Assembly: GCF_016097555.1 (NCBI RefSeq)
Contig: NC_054704.1
Coordinates: 98,189,851-98,253,850, forward strand
DNA: 64,000 nucleotides
Source: Gigantopelta aegis
Taxonomy: Eukaryota; Mollusca; Gastropoda; Neomphalida; Peltospiridae
Direction: 5' to 3'
The notes under the pieces: generated by a model
The model's database searches: none
The model's input: only the letters and a program-made list of their open reading frames with translations
What the model was told of the DNA's origin: nothing
Part shown: piece by piece, positions 52,579-63,728 of the stretch
How positions within the stretch are numbered: the first letter of the stretch is position 1
Layout: every line of letters begins with the position of its first letter
Made by a program: the position numbers and the translations under genes

Positions 52579-53275
52579 GAAATCGAGGAGGTACTGTGTT
52601 TACATTCCTGTTTGCACTGACGGATCACGGGGTGGGAATTCTGTGGCTTCTGCTACAGTTATTCCATCAGACGCAATAATTTCCACTAGATTGTCGATTC
52701 ATCATCAATCTTTACTGCTGAAACCTGGGCAATCATTAAAGCCCTGGAATGGATTAAGGATTCATGTGCATCCACTTATATTATTTTTACAGACTCACTT
52801 TCGTGTCTCCAAGCTTTACAGTGCATGAAATTGGAGCATCCCTTAGTTGGGATGGTGATACGAAAGATGTTATATTTTGTCGGGTACCCAGCCATGTTGG
52901 CATTAAGGGTAATGAAAAGGCAGATGTTGCTGCCAAGTCTGCTTTGAACTTGCCCCGTGTCAATGTTGGTGTCCCCTACAATGATTTTAAATTTCATATT
53001 AACCAAAATGTCTTTTCGACTTGGCAAGATAATTAGGACGGTGCGGTTGGGAACAAGCTTCATTCTGTCACGCCAGTCCTGGGCGAGTGGCAGGCGGTGC
53101 AAAAAGGACGAAGTAGTCTTGTGCCGTGCTCGCATCGGTCATACGTATTTGGACCCTCCTCAGTGTGAACATTGTCAGTGTACTGACTGTGCGCCACATT
53201 TTGGTGGAGTGTGATAATTTCAAGCCGACGAGAACAGAAATGTTTTGGAATCTTTTAAATTCCACCCAGAATTCA

Positions 53276-54380
53276 ATTGAAAGTTCGGGGTGTTGATTAA
53301 TGTTATTACAAACATTGTTAATATTTCACTTTCCATATTTTAATTTGAAAAGTATCTGAAGATGTATTTTAACATATAAGTGTATTTTACTACTCGTTTT
53401 TGTCTACAGAACTATGGCAATAAAGTTATCTAGACCTTTAGTTACACAGTTATAGCTATTTTCGTTGCCCACCTCCCTATATATTTCATTCAAATTTGGC
53501 CATGGAGGTTGTATCTTTTGATTTCATTTTGTCAGTTATTGCCGGGTGACATAAAGTCTACCCTCGCTTTTCTGTCTACCTACACGCTGTACTTAAAGAT
53601 TATGAAGAGTAACTTTGGGAACATTTCATGCACACGGGGACACCCCACCCCCCAGTCAAATGACTAATTATAATTATTAGCTGAACAAACGTTGTCATTG
53701 CTACTTGAACCAACAATCATAATTCATGCCATCAAATGTGCATACATGATTACAGTCGGGCTACCTCCGCGCACTGAACGAAGAAACGTAGGGACCTAAG
53801 TCTATTGTATCACGTTATTTACGTTGTATTTTTAACTATAGTCCTACCACAACGTGTCATAAGGACAAAGTATTATAGCTAAAATTTGCAGGGTTGAAAC
53901 AATCGATAAAAAAGGAAACATTCCCATTTTTTTATTATTATTATTATAGATTTAACAGTCACCAGATTGTTGCATGGAATTTGAAATATTGATTATTGCA
54001 AGGTAAGACGGGACAAACGTCTACTGTGTTTTTTAAATAGCTTTGGCGATTATTTTTGTTTTATCTGAATATGCATTTATTATTTATTCAAAGTTAGTAC
54101 TGACAATATCCAATTTTACGTTTTTAAAATTTTAGCGCCCTTATTTTATTCCATAGAAAAATAATGGACGTGTGACTCAGACTTTTACTGACGTCACTAA
54201 CTTAGTACGCAAATGTAAACATGCATATGCAGACGACACGTTTTCCATTATTAATTTTGCATGAACGCATGATCGCCATAAATAATAATTTAAAAAAAAA
54301 TAAGACAACTACACGTGTTATAATGTCTTTTTGCCCTATTTTTGTTCATGCGCAGACATTAATGAATTTTGAAGATAAAA
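53276..54380. other. Anonymous AT-rich stretch
   Basis: No gene, RNA gene or repeat end was recognised in about 1.1 kb. Confidence 0.4.
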
Positions 54381-54382
54381 CC

Positions 54383-54705
54383 GACATATGGTTAAGGACC
54401 ACACAGAATTTGAGAGGAAACCCGCTATCGCCACTACATGGGCTACTCTTCCGATTGGCAGCAAGGGATCTTTTATTTGCGCTTCCCACAGGCAGGATAG
54501 CACAAACCATGGCCTTTGTTGAACCAGTTATGGATCACTGGTTGGTGTAAGTGGTTTACACCTACCCATTGAGCCTTGCGGAGCACTCACTCAGGGTTTG
54601 GAGTCGGTATCTGGATTAAAAATCCCATGCCTCGACTGGGATCCGAACCCAGTACCTACCAGCCCATAGACCGATGGCCTGCCACGACGCCACCGAGGCC
54701 GGTCT
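54383..54705 (-). mobile_element. SINE-C, distinct tRNA-like head, antisense
   Basis: In sense it starts GACCGGCCTCGGTGGCGTCG with a B-box-like GGGTTCGGATCCCAG, then a unique middle (TGAGTGCTCCGCAAGGCTCA), and then the body shared with SINE-B (CCAGTTATTGGTTC-type, GATCCCTTGCTGCCAATCGG). It ends at CCTTAACCATATG without the tail. The shared body with a different head suggests head swapping between SINE families. Confidence 0.85.
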
Positions 54706-54721
54706 TTAAAGTACGAAGTCT

Positions 54722-54947
54722 TTAGTGTACTGAAAAGAAAAACATATTTGCAGGAACGAATAGAAATAACAGTGCTAGATATTGCAACAACAAAGAGGGA
54801 TGTGTCGGAGGGAATGATGCTTTAAGATTTCTTATTATTGCTGCTCTTAGCGAACGATATTTCTCAAAGTACCCATTAACTGTGATTTCATGCATGGACA
54901 GTTCCAGATCGCAAACGATGACAAGTCCGAGGTTGAGCCACTTGTAC
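54722..54947 (-). CDS. Candidate host exon
   Basis: In antisense, TGTGTTGTACAG precedes an open frame Y-K-W-L-N-L-G-L-V-I-V-C-D-L-E-L-S-M-H-E-I that stays open for 75 codons, ending in a hydrophobic stretch. A donor-like GGGTACTTT lies within. No family is recognised. It may equally be chance. Confidence 0.2.
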
Positions 54948-55006
54948 CTGTACAACACAGAAACACGCGTGTAGCTGTAAGAGTTCATGGATCGATGTGT
55001 GCGCGC

Positions 55007-55008
<2 letters not shown>

Positions 55009-55045
<37 letters not shown>
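55009..55045. repeat. (GT)n microsatellite
   Basis: CGCGCG then about 17 GT units. Confidence 0.9.
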
Positions 55046-55048
<3 letters not shown>

Positions 55049-55560
55049 ATGGACTAGGGCAAGGAGTATGCATTTTTCTGCTCTTTTTTGCAAAGTATAT
55101 TGATGATTTAGATGAAACTGTCATTTGTTATCGGATTTAAAGGGACTGATAATGGGAACATTTAAATTGACATTTGTATTATGGTATTCAGATGATTCGA
55201 ACCAGATAATACGGACGATTTACAATCATGATTATACCTTTTTCATGATTAAGTGTTTAGGTTGGAAATTACCTTTTAACATAGGTGTCACGGCAGTTTC
55301 CGATCACTTCACCTGTATACTACCATGGTTCTTTAATAGAAACATTTATTCATCCTGTGAAAAGAAAATCACAACATTTTTATCACTTTTAAAATGTTGA
55401 TGTTTATGCCTTTTAATACCGTATGATAATGGTATAGCTGCAATATAGGGACTATATAATAATTCCTCAAAGGAAAGGACAGGGACAGGAATATTTGTTT
55501 CATATTTGGTTAACGACACCTAGATAGTGAGAGAGGACTCTGCTACTGATAAGCAGAAAT
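55046..55560. other. Anonymous stretch
   Basis: A 91-codon ORF (55125-55400) has no recognisable motif. Confidence 0.35.
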
Positions 55561-55565
55561 AAACC

Positions 55566-55820
55566 AACCTTGACTATTGGAGGAAAGTTAAAGAGCTTCT
55601 TTTGTTGTATTGTTCGACTGATAGATACGGCAGTGCAATAAATCAATGGAAGGTGGCTTATTACTGAGATTGTATTGGATGTCCTAATATCGTCAATATT
55701 GTGAAAAGTTACGTTAAAGCACTCCACAAATCTGCCTTCCATTGATTTGTTGCACTACCGTATCCATTATTTTGAGCAATACAACAAAAGCAGCTCTTTA
55801 ACTTTCCAATAGTCAAGGGT
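55566..55820. mobile_element. Foldback element with ~88-bp arms
   Basis: Arms at about 55566-55653 and 55734-55820 are near reverse complements (CCTTGACTATTGGA, GTTAAAGAGC, TTTTGTTGTATTG, GCAATAAATCAATGGAAGG) around an ~80-nt loop. Non-coding. It could form a long hairpin RNA or a cruciform. Confidence 0.8.
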
Positions 55821-55924
55821 TTTTTTTTTTTTAATGTTTCAGTTATGGAACCGGATTATTGGTGACGTCATTCAATAACAAAAAATTGTCAGTCAATACA
55901 AGGTCATGCACAAATAAAAGTTCT

Positions 55925-56109
55925 TTTCAAGAGACCGTCCTGGGTTTGCAGCCTTTGTAACAACATGTTTACCATTACAGACCCGTTTTAATGACTTGAG
56001 ATATTTTCCTGTTTAGAATATCGGTGTCTGTATAAACAAGGTGTTTATTGTCGTCTAAGTGTTTGTAATAGCCCAAACCGGATTTTACTTTCCAATAATT
56101 TCGAACGTA

Positions 56110-56152
<43 letters not shown>
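55925..56152. mobile_element. Diverged TTAA-family MITE half plus (AT)n
   Basis: GTCCTGGGTTTGCAGC, TAGAATATCGGTGTCTGT and AATAATTTCGAACGTATGAA follow the family order. An (AT)n tract (56112-56152) replaces the second half. Confidence 0.65.
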
Positions 56153-56155
<3 letters not shown>

Positions 56156-56159
56156 GAAG

Positions 56160-57595
56160 AAAATGATCAATGACATTAGTACACGAAACGTTTGTTTTCT
56201 ATGTTTGGAAATATGGATTTTTCTTTTCTTCTTTTCTCGCTGTCTATCTGTTTAATTTCTCTTTTATTATATATTTAGTCTGTCATTAATTTTGTGCTCC
56301 AAATTTGACTGTTTAAATTAACTAGTAATTTTATTGAATGCACTTTATAGTTATGTATCTATTGTAAGATAATGATTTCAGGGCCCTAACCCTGACATTA
56401 TCAATATATAAATATCTGGGGCAATAAAGATATTAAAAAAATAACGAACAACGACAGTAACTAACGACCGGCTGTAGTAGGGGAGTATAGTCGGTCAATT
56501 TAAGGATCGGCGGGGCCCCCTTCCCATGATATACATTTTTCAATGTAACATGGGAATAGCTGGGGAAAATAAATGTTTGAAGCACGGGGCCCGGATAAAC
56601 CGGCTCTGAATATAGTAGGTGGTAACAAGTACCTCTTAAAAATGCCAGAAGTAACTACTGAACACTTTCCGAAGTGGTCAGACTAAGCCCACAGCTATAA
56701 GCAGGTGTGTGACACGGATAGCCACAGGAGACAAGCACATGTCGCGGTTGGAGAGACGAGAACTGAGATGTGGAGGTGGACGGAGAAAGAAGTTGAAAGA
56801 TGGAAGGAGCTGCCAAATTGACAAGACATAAGATGGAAGTCAAGGGAGAGAAAGGAAAGAGGGTGCTGAATAAAACGAAATGAAAAAAAAGAACGTTTTA
56901 GGATGGGGCGTTTCGTTTGGATCTTGACATCCAATTGTCGGTAACCGTAGAGGCATGGATTCAGGGTTGCTTGTGTGGTCCCCCACCCCGCACTCCGAAG
57001 TGTCCTGAAAATCAAGAATGTCTTCTAACGGTTTAGTGTATGATAAATGTGCGTACGAGACGGGGGGGGGGGGGGGGGGGGGGGGGAACTCCTCAACTTC
57101 GGGCAAAATGAGCTGGCCTTAAACTTTTTCATCATGTATTTCCATCATTCTACCAACAATATTAGTTGTAATCCATGTAAAAATGTGTAGTGAATCGTTT
57201 GAAACCCTATATAGCTGTTTGCCAGAAATGCTAATTTGAATAAAGTGTGTTATCCAGATTCGAGCATTTTCATTTAATTCGTGCAACAATCAGCCTGCAC
57301 CCGCTACGCCTATGGCCAACCTCTCTCTCTCTCAATTAAAATGAATTACTAATTAATATGTCTAAGAAGGATAAATTGTGTGTTCATGATTGTGCGCTTG
57401 AACGTAAATTAGATTAAGCACGAACATCCCAATACCAGTATAACTGATTTTGATATTTTTGCATGGTTTGTACTAGGATTTAGTCTAAAATCTTTACCAT
57501 GTAATTCTCGTCAAAGATAAAGCGTGTCATTGATTTTCAAACCGCTCGCTTGAAGTTGACGTTAGTAACTATTAAAAATAATTTACGTTCATTAC
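56160..57595. other. Anonymous stretch with poly-G (57062-57086)
   Basis: Antisense frames across 56840-57106 include a poly-Pro run caused by the G25 tract. No supported gene. Confidence 0.4.
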
Positions 57596-57599
57596 AATG

Positions 57600-57912
57600 T
57601 TGATTTTGTACCGGGAGAAAGGGTGGGGTCTAGACCAGAGCGCTCGTCTCAGATGCATGGATCGTAGAGGCACACTTTTTCGGCGGACCCACTGGGTTGT
57701 TCACGTCAAACCTTTGCTCTGTGATTGGTATATCAAATGCTGTGGAATGTGCTGTCCTGCCTGTGGAGGAAGTGTTTGTAATAGACCCCATGCTTCTAAT
57801 GGAAACGTGTCGCGTGTGCCTGTTGGAGTTACCAAATGTTTGACATACCATAGCCCATGATCATTAATCAATATGTTTTAGTGATGCCGTTAAATAAAAC
57901 AAACTTTAATTA
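57600..57912 (+). mobile_element. SINE-A, near full length
   Basis: The decayed tRNA-like head (GACCAGAGCGCTCGTCTCAG, ATGCATGGATCGTAGAGGCA) is followed by a body with CCCACTGGGTTGTTCACGTC, ATGTGCTGTCCTGCCTGTGG and CCATGCTTCTAATGGAAA. The tail is GTTTGACATACCATAGCCCA with ATGCCGTTAAATAAAACAAA, CTTTAATT. Diverged, so an old copy. Confidence 0.8.
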
Positions 57913-57914
57913 CT

Positions 57915-58220
57915 AAACTGTGTAGTTGAGGTTTCGTTAAACATTTCTCTTCTATTCAATATCCGTTGATCGTTAATTAATCTCTGAGTGCTAGTGCCAT
58001 GTCGTTAAAGAAACAAACTTTTCGTTTTCGTGGGGGGTTTTTCTACACTTCCTAGTTCTGTTAGACTACGTTCGATCCAGACCATTGGCTTATTTATATG
58101 GAGTCATCTGTCAACCATCGTTTGTGATTATTGATAACAGCCCTAACATCATCGATCGCGTCGAATACGGCTAGGCCTCCTTTCCACCAAACCGGACAAA
58201 TTGTGAGGTAGTGCGAGAAA
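57915..58220. other. Anonymous stretch
   Basis: A second SINE-A-like tail piece (GTGCTAGTGCCATGTCGTTA AAGAAACAAACTTT...) is visible near 57988-58025. Possible promoter or 5'UTR of the exon at 58224, but no clear signal. Confidence 0.4.
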
Positions 58221-58223
58221 GCC

Positions 58224-58287
58224 ATGGAAAATAACGACTGTGTCTGGTGCATTCTCATTTACTGTTTGTTTGTCGACCAAACCCAAG
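58224..58287 (+). CDS. Candidate first exon encoding a signal peptide
   Basis: The start context GAAAGCCATGG is a strong Kozak match. It reads M-E-N-N-D-C-V-W-C-I-L-I-Y-C-L-F-V-D-Q-T-Q, a short polar start and hydrophobic core as in a secretory signal, then CCCAAG followed by the donor GTAATT at 58288 (phase 1). The next exon was not found in the window, so the product is unknown. Chance is possible, but the combination of context, hydrophobic core and donor is the best host-gene signal here. Confidence 0.4.
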
Positions 58288-58449
58288 GTAATTTATAGCT
58301 TTTTTATATTATATTATATTATAATTTTACATTTTTACTTTTAAATCTTTTCTATTTTATTTTGAATTTTATATTTTATTTAAAATTTTATATTTATGTG
58401 TGTATATTTATTTTAATTTACTGGGGGGTTTTAATCTTCAGATGCAGGT

Positions 58450-58521
58450 TTTACCATAGTTTGACACCCAATAGCCAATGTATTTTTCGTGCTGGGGTGT
58501 CGTTAAACATTCATTCATTCA
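58450..58521 (+). mobile_element. 72-bp insertion made of only the LINE 3' tail, 13-bp duplication
   Basis: The insert contains TTTACCATAG, the hairpin (GACACCC/GGGTGTC), GTTAAAC and CATT repeats. It is flanked by TTCAGATGCAGGT on both sides (58437-58449, 58522-58534). It is an extreme 5' truncation, probably of the short derivative, since its CCATAGTTTGACAC matches that subfamily. Confidence 0.9.
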
Positions 58522-58534
58522 TTCAGATGCAGGT

Positions 58535-59150
58535 AATTTGCAATATTAATAATTGTAAATATACTCAACAAAATTAATTAAGTGCCAGTAGATAAGTTTA
58601 ACTTTTTTATTATTATTGTCCAAATTATATTTGATTTCGGATTTACAAAGCATGCAGCGTTTGCAATTTTTTTCATTGTTAACATGCGTCAAAATGTACT
58701 CAAACAACATTTAGAAGCCATCTGTAATGTAAAGTGGCTACCATATACCATCGACGTCCCAAACTGCGTTCACCTAACGACAAAAACACGAATACGATAT
58801 TTACGTAAATACTATTCTACATTGTTCAGCTACGATATGTGAAACAAAATAGATTGCAATCAATTAACGTCAAAATAATCAACAATGTGGACGTAAAACA
58901 AACCCATTCTAGTAAACAAAAGTGAAGCACCCTCCAGTAAACAGGAAATAGTGCAACGTTTCTAACTGCGTTCAGGAGCTTGCGTTTGCACAGGTGCGGT
59001 TCGAAATTTTCCATTTTTAAGGTCACTACATGAACGAATTTTTTTGTTGTTAACTATGCACAATTGACGAAAACTTTGTTTGATATTTTTTAAAGGAAAA
59101 ATTAGGGGATAACCCTACTGTGTTTTCCGATTTGCGGACGTATATCGGTG
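58535..59150. other. Anonymous stretch
   Basis: An 86-codon ORF (58582-58842) has no recognisable motif. Confidence 0.35.
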
Positions 59151-59157
59151 GTTTTAC

Positions 59158-59222
59158 TGTCGCAAATTTAGTTTTATTGGCGACGCGTTAGCGGAGCCAA
59201 TAAAACGATAAATTTGCGACTG
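59158..59222. repeat. 23-bp inverted repeat hairpin
   Basis: GTCGCAAATTTAGTTTTATT GGC pairs with GCCAATAAAACGATAAATTT GCGAC around GACGCGTTAGCGGA. Probably the palindromic core or end of a dispersed repeat. Confidence 0.85.
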
Positions 59223-60017
59223 TTCTAATTAAATTGTTTGCTGGTTGATTTTAAATAGGAAATTGTCACATTTTTAGTAAGAATAAGCCTATAAACGTCA
59301 CCAGCTGGTGACGTCATTAGGCAGCCCATTAAACAGACGATGGGTGGTCGGACAGTTCGCGGCTTGAACATAGATGTGTAATTTGGCATATTTAATCAGC
59401 TCTTATGATTAGATAACGACTAATAAAGAATAATATGTTCATTTCTGACATAAAAACTTCTCAGTATTTAACGACTTTCTACGAGGCATTTGGACCCGAT
59501 ATCGGTAATTTTAAGGAATAAACAAAAACGACTTCGTGAAATGAATGGTTTTAGGGGTTTGTAAAGTTTTGTATTTAAGATACTTACTTGTTTGAACTTT
59601 ATTGTTAATGAAAATGTTCTAGAACTGAAGAAAAACCTCACAAATGAACGACAAGCAGACAACAAATTGGCTGTTGATTGCGCGAACCGTGCACTAGAAA
59701 ACAAACTGAACGGAGTTAGAAGCATAACGCAGTTAGGAACGTTGACGATAATACTAGCAAAGTCTGCTTGCCCTTAATTAATTTTGTCACGTATACCAAA
59801 TCACACAAAATTAGTTTTGACGATCTTACGTTTCAACGGTTACTTTTTTAAAATTATCATTCTATTTTATTAAACATTTTATTTGTATTATTATGTTTTA
59901 TTTGTATTATTATGTTATATTATATTTTATTTTTAATCACTTGATTTTCAAAGATTGATAATGATTCTACATATAAAATCGCATTGAGTAAACTTGAGTA
60001 TAATATTTTTAAACGTT
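59223..60017. other. Anonymous AT-rich stretch
   Basis: A 61-codon ORF (59592-59777) with a charged start has no recognisable family. Confidence 0.35.
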
Positions 60018-60362
60018 TGAAGGGACTATCCTGAGTTTTCGACTATTGTTAAGATGAATGATGTCGACTTTTTAACACCTCTAATTACATATTAAATTTA
60101 TTTTTTATAAATAAAATATCAGTTTGTTGTATATTGAACCTTTTGGGGGGTTTTATCGTTCTAGTGTTTGCATTAAGTCAAACATCATTTATTTCCTAAT
60201 ATATATTTTTTCGTACGGAATTATTGGTATATCAAATCCAGTTTCTGTTACAATATTAGGACGATCAGAAACACATTGAATATACAGACACTGATATTCT
60301 AAATTAAAAAAAAATATTTAATATGTAATAGTCGTTACAAAATTGTATTAGTCGAAAACCAG
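60018..60362. mobile_element. Strongly diverged TTAA-family MITE
   Basis: GAAGGGACTATCCTGAGTTT start, GTTCTAGTGTTTGCATTAAG, a TTTTTTCGTACGGAATTATT centre and ACACATTGAATATACAGACA keep the family order. The right end is lost. Confidence 0.7.
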
Positions 60363-60479
60363 GGCTTCTAGAATTTTATAAAATCCACTAGCCATGGGAT
60401 CAGTGATTTACATTTTTTACTAGCTACGTTTAAAAAAATCACTTGCCCTACCTTACTTTAAGTTAATACAATTGTACTA

Positions 60480-62461
60480 AACTGGCGACCAATAACTCTC
60501 CTAAATTGTACATATAAACTGGCTTCAGGTTGTATTGCAAATCGAATAAAAAAGGTTCTTGATAAAATAATAGACTCAGACCAAACAGGCTTTATTATTG
60601 GAAGGTACATTGGTGAAAACATTAGATTAATTTACGATATTATGCATTATACCGAAGAACAAGATATCCCTGGTTTACTATTATTAATCGATTTCGCAAA
60701 AGCTTTTGATTCAATATCTTGGTCATTTATCAATAAAGCCTTAGACATTTTTAACTTCAAAACATCAATGAAAGCCTGGATTAAAACACTACATAGTAAC
60801 TCGGTATCGAGAGTAATTCAGAATGGATTTCTTTTAGAGCCATTTAAACTAGAAAGGGTCTGTATACAAGGCGATCTTTTGTCTCCTTATATATTTATTT
60901 TATGTGCTGAAATCCTCGCTATCATAGTAAAAAAAACTCCAATAATATAAAAGGTATCACTATAGATGGTGAAAAATATTTAATATCGCAGTATGCAGAC
61001 GACACAAGTTTTATTTTAGACGGCTCTCCTGAGTCCCTGCAGGGTGTTCTATCTATCCTAGATTATTATTATGCACAAATATCTGGCCTAAAATTTAACT
61101 ACACCAAATCAAAAGCTATTTGGATAGGTAGCAAGAAATTTTCAAATGAAGTTTACCATCACACTCGATGGAAACTAGAATGGGGCAGTACACAGTTTAA
61201 CTTTCTCGGTATTAACTTTTCCATTAACCTAGAAGAAATTATTGATTTAAATTATAATCCCAAGATTATCGAAATACAAAAATTAATGAAGCTATGGTCT
61301 ATCAGAAAACTTACTGTTCTAGGAAGAATTACAGTCCTTAAAACGTTAATAGTTCCTAAACTAACACACCTACTGAAAACATTACCAAATCCAAGCGAAC
61401 GTTTGCTAAAACATATAAATACATTATTTTTCCAATTTATTTGGAATAGCGGCCGTGAACAACTTAAAAGAAACTTAATAACGCAAGACTATAAAAATGG
61501 TGGCATCAAAATGATAAACATAAATAATTTTATGACTGTTTTGAAAAGTTCGTGGATCCGACGGATATTTTTAAATAACTCAAAATGGACCATTTTGTTC
61601 GAAGCTTCTATAAATATATCAACACGTGATTTAATTATATATGGCGACCTTTTTCTATACTGTAAAAAAAAGGTCAATAAAAAATACATTTTGGAGAGAC
61701 ACATTGGTTAGTTGGTTAAGGATACAAGAAAAACAACTTCCAGTAAGCGTAGATGATATTCTCCAGATCAATATCTGGTTTAAGAGTAAAATATGTATAG
61801 ATAAAAAGCCATTTATACTAAAACGATATATCTCAAAAGGTATTATCTTTATTAACGATTTGTTGAATGAACAAGGAGACTTTCTAACATATGAACAGTT
61901 CATAGAGAAATACGACATAATTACCAATTTTCTGGAATATGCTTCATTGGTCAGTGCTATAAAATCATTCATTTACAACCTAGATAATTTAAATGATGAC
62001 GTTTTTATAGCATTACAAAATCCTGTTCTTCCATATAACTTAAAGGTTTTGTTCAAAGTTCAGAAAGGTTGCAAACATATATATATATATGATTTACTGA
62101 ACGCTCAAACCACCATTCCAAAATCACAAACAAAATATCTAAAGAAGGATATATCTATGATATATATGATTGGGAAAAATATTACATTCTACCCTTTAGA
62201 TCTGTCAAAAACACAACGTTATCTTGGTTTCAGTATAAAATCATACACAGAATTCTTACAACAAACAAATTTCTAAATATGATTAATTATATTGATTCCA
62301 CTGCCTGTAGATTTTGCAACAAATCACCTGAAATCATACAACACCTCTTATTTGAATGTAATGTAGTACATTCTCTGTGTGAAGCAATAGAAGAATGGAT
62401 AAGAAATGAAACTGGAATTAATATTACTCTAAGCAGAGATATAGTTGTTAGGCATGATTAA
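60480..62461 (+). pseudogene. Tx1/L1-group LINE ORF2 (RT and C-terminal zinc region), frameshifted
   Basis: From N-W-R-P-I-T-L-L-N-C-T-Y-K (about 60483) it continues DQTGFIIGRYIGENIRLI, LLLIDFAKAFDSISW (first Asp), LERVCIQGDLLSPYIF, then after a frameshift in an A8 run (60930-60937) SQYADDTSFIL (catalytic DD, about 60992). Further on are LTVLGRITVLKTLIVPKLTH, FFQFIWNS and N-G-G-I-K-M, typical of L1/Tx1 proteins. The last part, C-R-F-C-N-K-S-P-E-I-I-Q-H-L-L-F-E-C, is a zf-RVT-like motif (62310-62362). Frameshifts occur near 60937, 61280, 61660 and 62276. The endonuclease is absent. Inactive. Confidence 0.85.
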
Positions 62462-62600
62462 CAACGAAAAAGGTAATTTTGTAAATTGGCTGACTATCAA
62501 CATAAAATATTATATTTACAGTATGAAAATACCAAAAAGAAATTTACATGTCAATGCCGCGAAAAATATTCTACAAAATAATTTTGAAATAGAAAAATAT
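60480..62600 (+). mobile_element. 5'-truncated Tx1/L1-group LINE
   Basis: It is unrelated to the I-group copies. It begins inside RT and ends after a C-terminal zinc-ribbon-like region in AT-rich DNA without the hairpin tail. The 3' boundary is uncertain. A (TC)n tract starts ~190 bp downstream. Confidence 0.8.
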
Positions 62601-62790
62601 ATTTATTAAAAAAATTGCAACTATGGAGCATTTCATAAGCAATGGACACCCTATAAAACACTCTTTGAAAGAATGTTTTAATTAAAAATAATGCTTTGAA
62701 AGTTCACTTGGAAATAGAGTACTAATTAAAATGTCATTCTCTAATACTCTTTCAATATCCCCACAACTTCTTTATACTTATCTACTGTTT

Positions 62791-62792
<2 letters not shown>

Positions 62793-62887
<95 letters not shown>

Positions 62888-62894
62888 TCGCCCT
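62793..62894. repeat. (TC)n microsatellite, ~100 bp
   Basis: Nearly uninterrupted CT units with two CGCC interruptions near the end. The antisense frame is Arg-Glu repeats. Confidence 0.95.
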
Positions 62895-63048
62895 TTCCGT
62901 CTTATAAACACCATAGAAAGCGTTAACATATTAAAAAAATATTTTGTTTAGATACTATTGTTTAAATATGTACTTTGTAACGCAGTGACCACGGCTCCCC
63001 AACCTGTTCACTGTCTATGTTCTGGGGGCAATAAATCTTTACAAAAAA

Positions 63049-63130
63049 ATGTTTGACATCCAATAGCCGATGATTAATAAATCAATGAGCTCTAGTGGTA
63101 TCGTTAAACAAAAAAACTTTAACTTTTATA
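63049..63130 (+). mobile_element. SINE-A tail fragment
   Basis: GTTTGACATCCAATAGCCGA, TGATTAATAAATCAATGAGC, TCTAGTGGTATCGTTAAACA and AACTTTAACTTTT. Only the tail is present. Confidence 0.85.
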
Positions 63131-63420
63131 ATCCTCTGATCGATAGAAACATATCACTGCTGTTAAAAAACAAATGGAATACACACGTTATCTAACTTCC
63201 TCCATAATACACATCACAACAGTAAATATTTATTCCAATAAATCTAAATAGAACTGATTGTTATTGAAGGAGAAAAGAAGGGAAAGAAGCAACATAAGTT
63301 CTCTCTGTGTTTGATCATCAGACGGCAAGCTTGCTACAATCAATCAATACAGACGGCGGGATGGCGCCAAAACGTAGGGAGCAAATTGTGACGAAAACGA
63401 TAAATGTATAGAGTAAAGTT
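63131..63420. other. Anonymous stretch
   Basis: No gene or repeat end was recognised. Confidence 0.4.
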
Positions 63421-63728
63421 AAAATTAAAATTTGTTTTGTTTAACAACATCACTAGAGAACATTGATTTATTAATCATCGGCTATTGGATGTCAAACATA
63501 TGGTCATTTTTCACAGCCATAGAGAGGAAACCCGCTACATTTTTTCATTAGTAGCAAGGGATCTTTTATATGCACCATTCCACAAACAGGATAGCACATA
63601 CCATGGCCTTTGATATACTGGTGCACTGGCTGGAATGAGAAGTAGTTCAATGGGCCCATCGACGGAGATCGACCCTAGACCGACCGCGCATCAGGCGTGC
63701 GCTTTACCATTAGCCTACGTCCCGTCCC
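63421..63728 (-). mobile_element. SINE-A, full length, antisense
   Basis: In sense: the tRNA-like head GGGACGTAGGCTAATGGTAA (A-box region) and GGTCGGTCTAGGGTCGATCT (B-box-like); body CATTGAACTACTTCTCATTC, GTGCACCAGTATATCAAAGG, AGATCCCTTGCTACTAATG; tail GTTTGACATCCAATAGCCGA, ATTAATAAATCAATGTTCTC, TAGTGATGTTGTTAAACAAA. RNA polymerase III transcription and mobilisation by a LINE reading the shared tail are expected. It is the best SINE-A copy in the window. Confidence 0.9.

Larger units (their letters stand above)
50502..53270 (+). pseudogene. LINE ORF2 remnant (RT, RNase H)
   Basis: Frames 50627-51010 (PTSYRPIVLTSCICKTMG; QCGFRPRRSM), 51704-52087 and 52764-53036 (V-P-S-H-V-G-I-K-G-N-E-K-A-D-V) cover RT and RNase H. 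RT motif FFDLEKAYD reads F-F-Y-L-V-K-A-Y-D, so the first catalytic Asp is replaced. A G22 run (51669-51690) lies where the intact copy has GAATGGGGAGC. Many frameshifts and deletions; inactive. Confidence 0.82.
50502..53275 (+). mobile_element. Decayed LINE copy with three nested elements
   Basis: It runs from RT (P-D-E-I-H-Y region) to the end of ORF2 (near 53275); the 3'UTR tail is absent. Nested inside are a short LINE derivative (51236-51483), a 107-bp MITE (52024-52130) and a SINE-B (52323-52578). Divergence and lesion number are higher than in the 44588 copy, so it is older. Confidence 0.85.

Noticed and set aside
56840-57106. Proline-rich ORF
   Set aside because: The Pro run is the G25 tract in antisense, and the rest has no recognisable motif or splice support.
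62741-62929. Arg-Glu repeat protein
   Set aside because: Translation of the (TC)n microsatellite.
63361-63411. ATGGCGCCAAAACG short ORF
   Set aside because: It stops after 16 codons, with no splice donor and no similarity recognised.
63640-63725. tRNA gene on the minus strand
   Set aside because: The A- and B-box-like blocks belong to a SINE-A head that continues into body and tail. No cloverleaf is evident.
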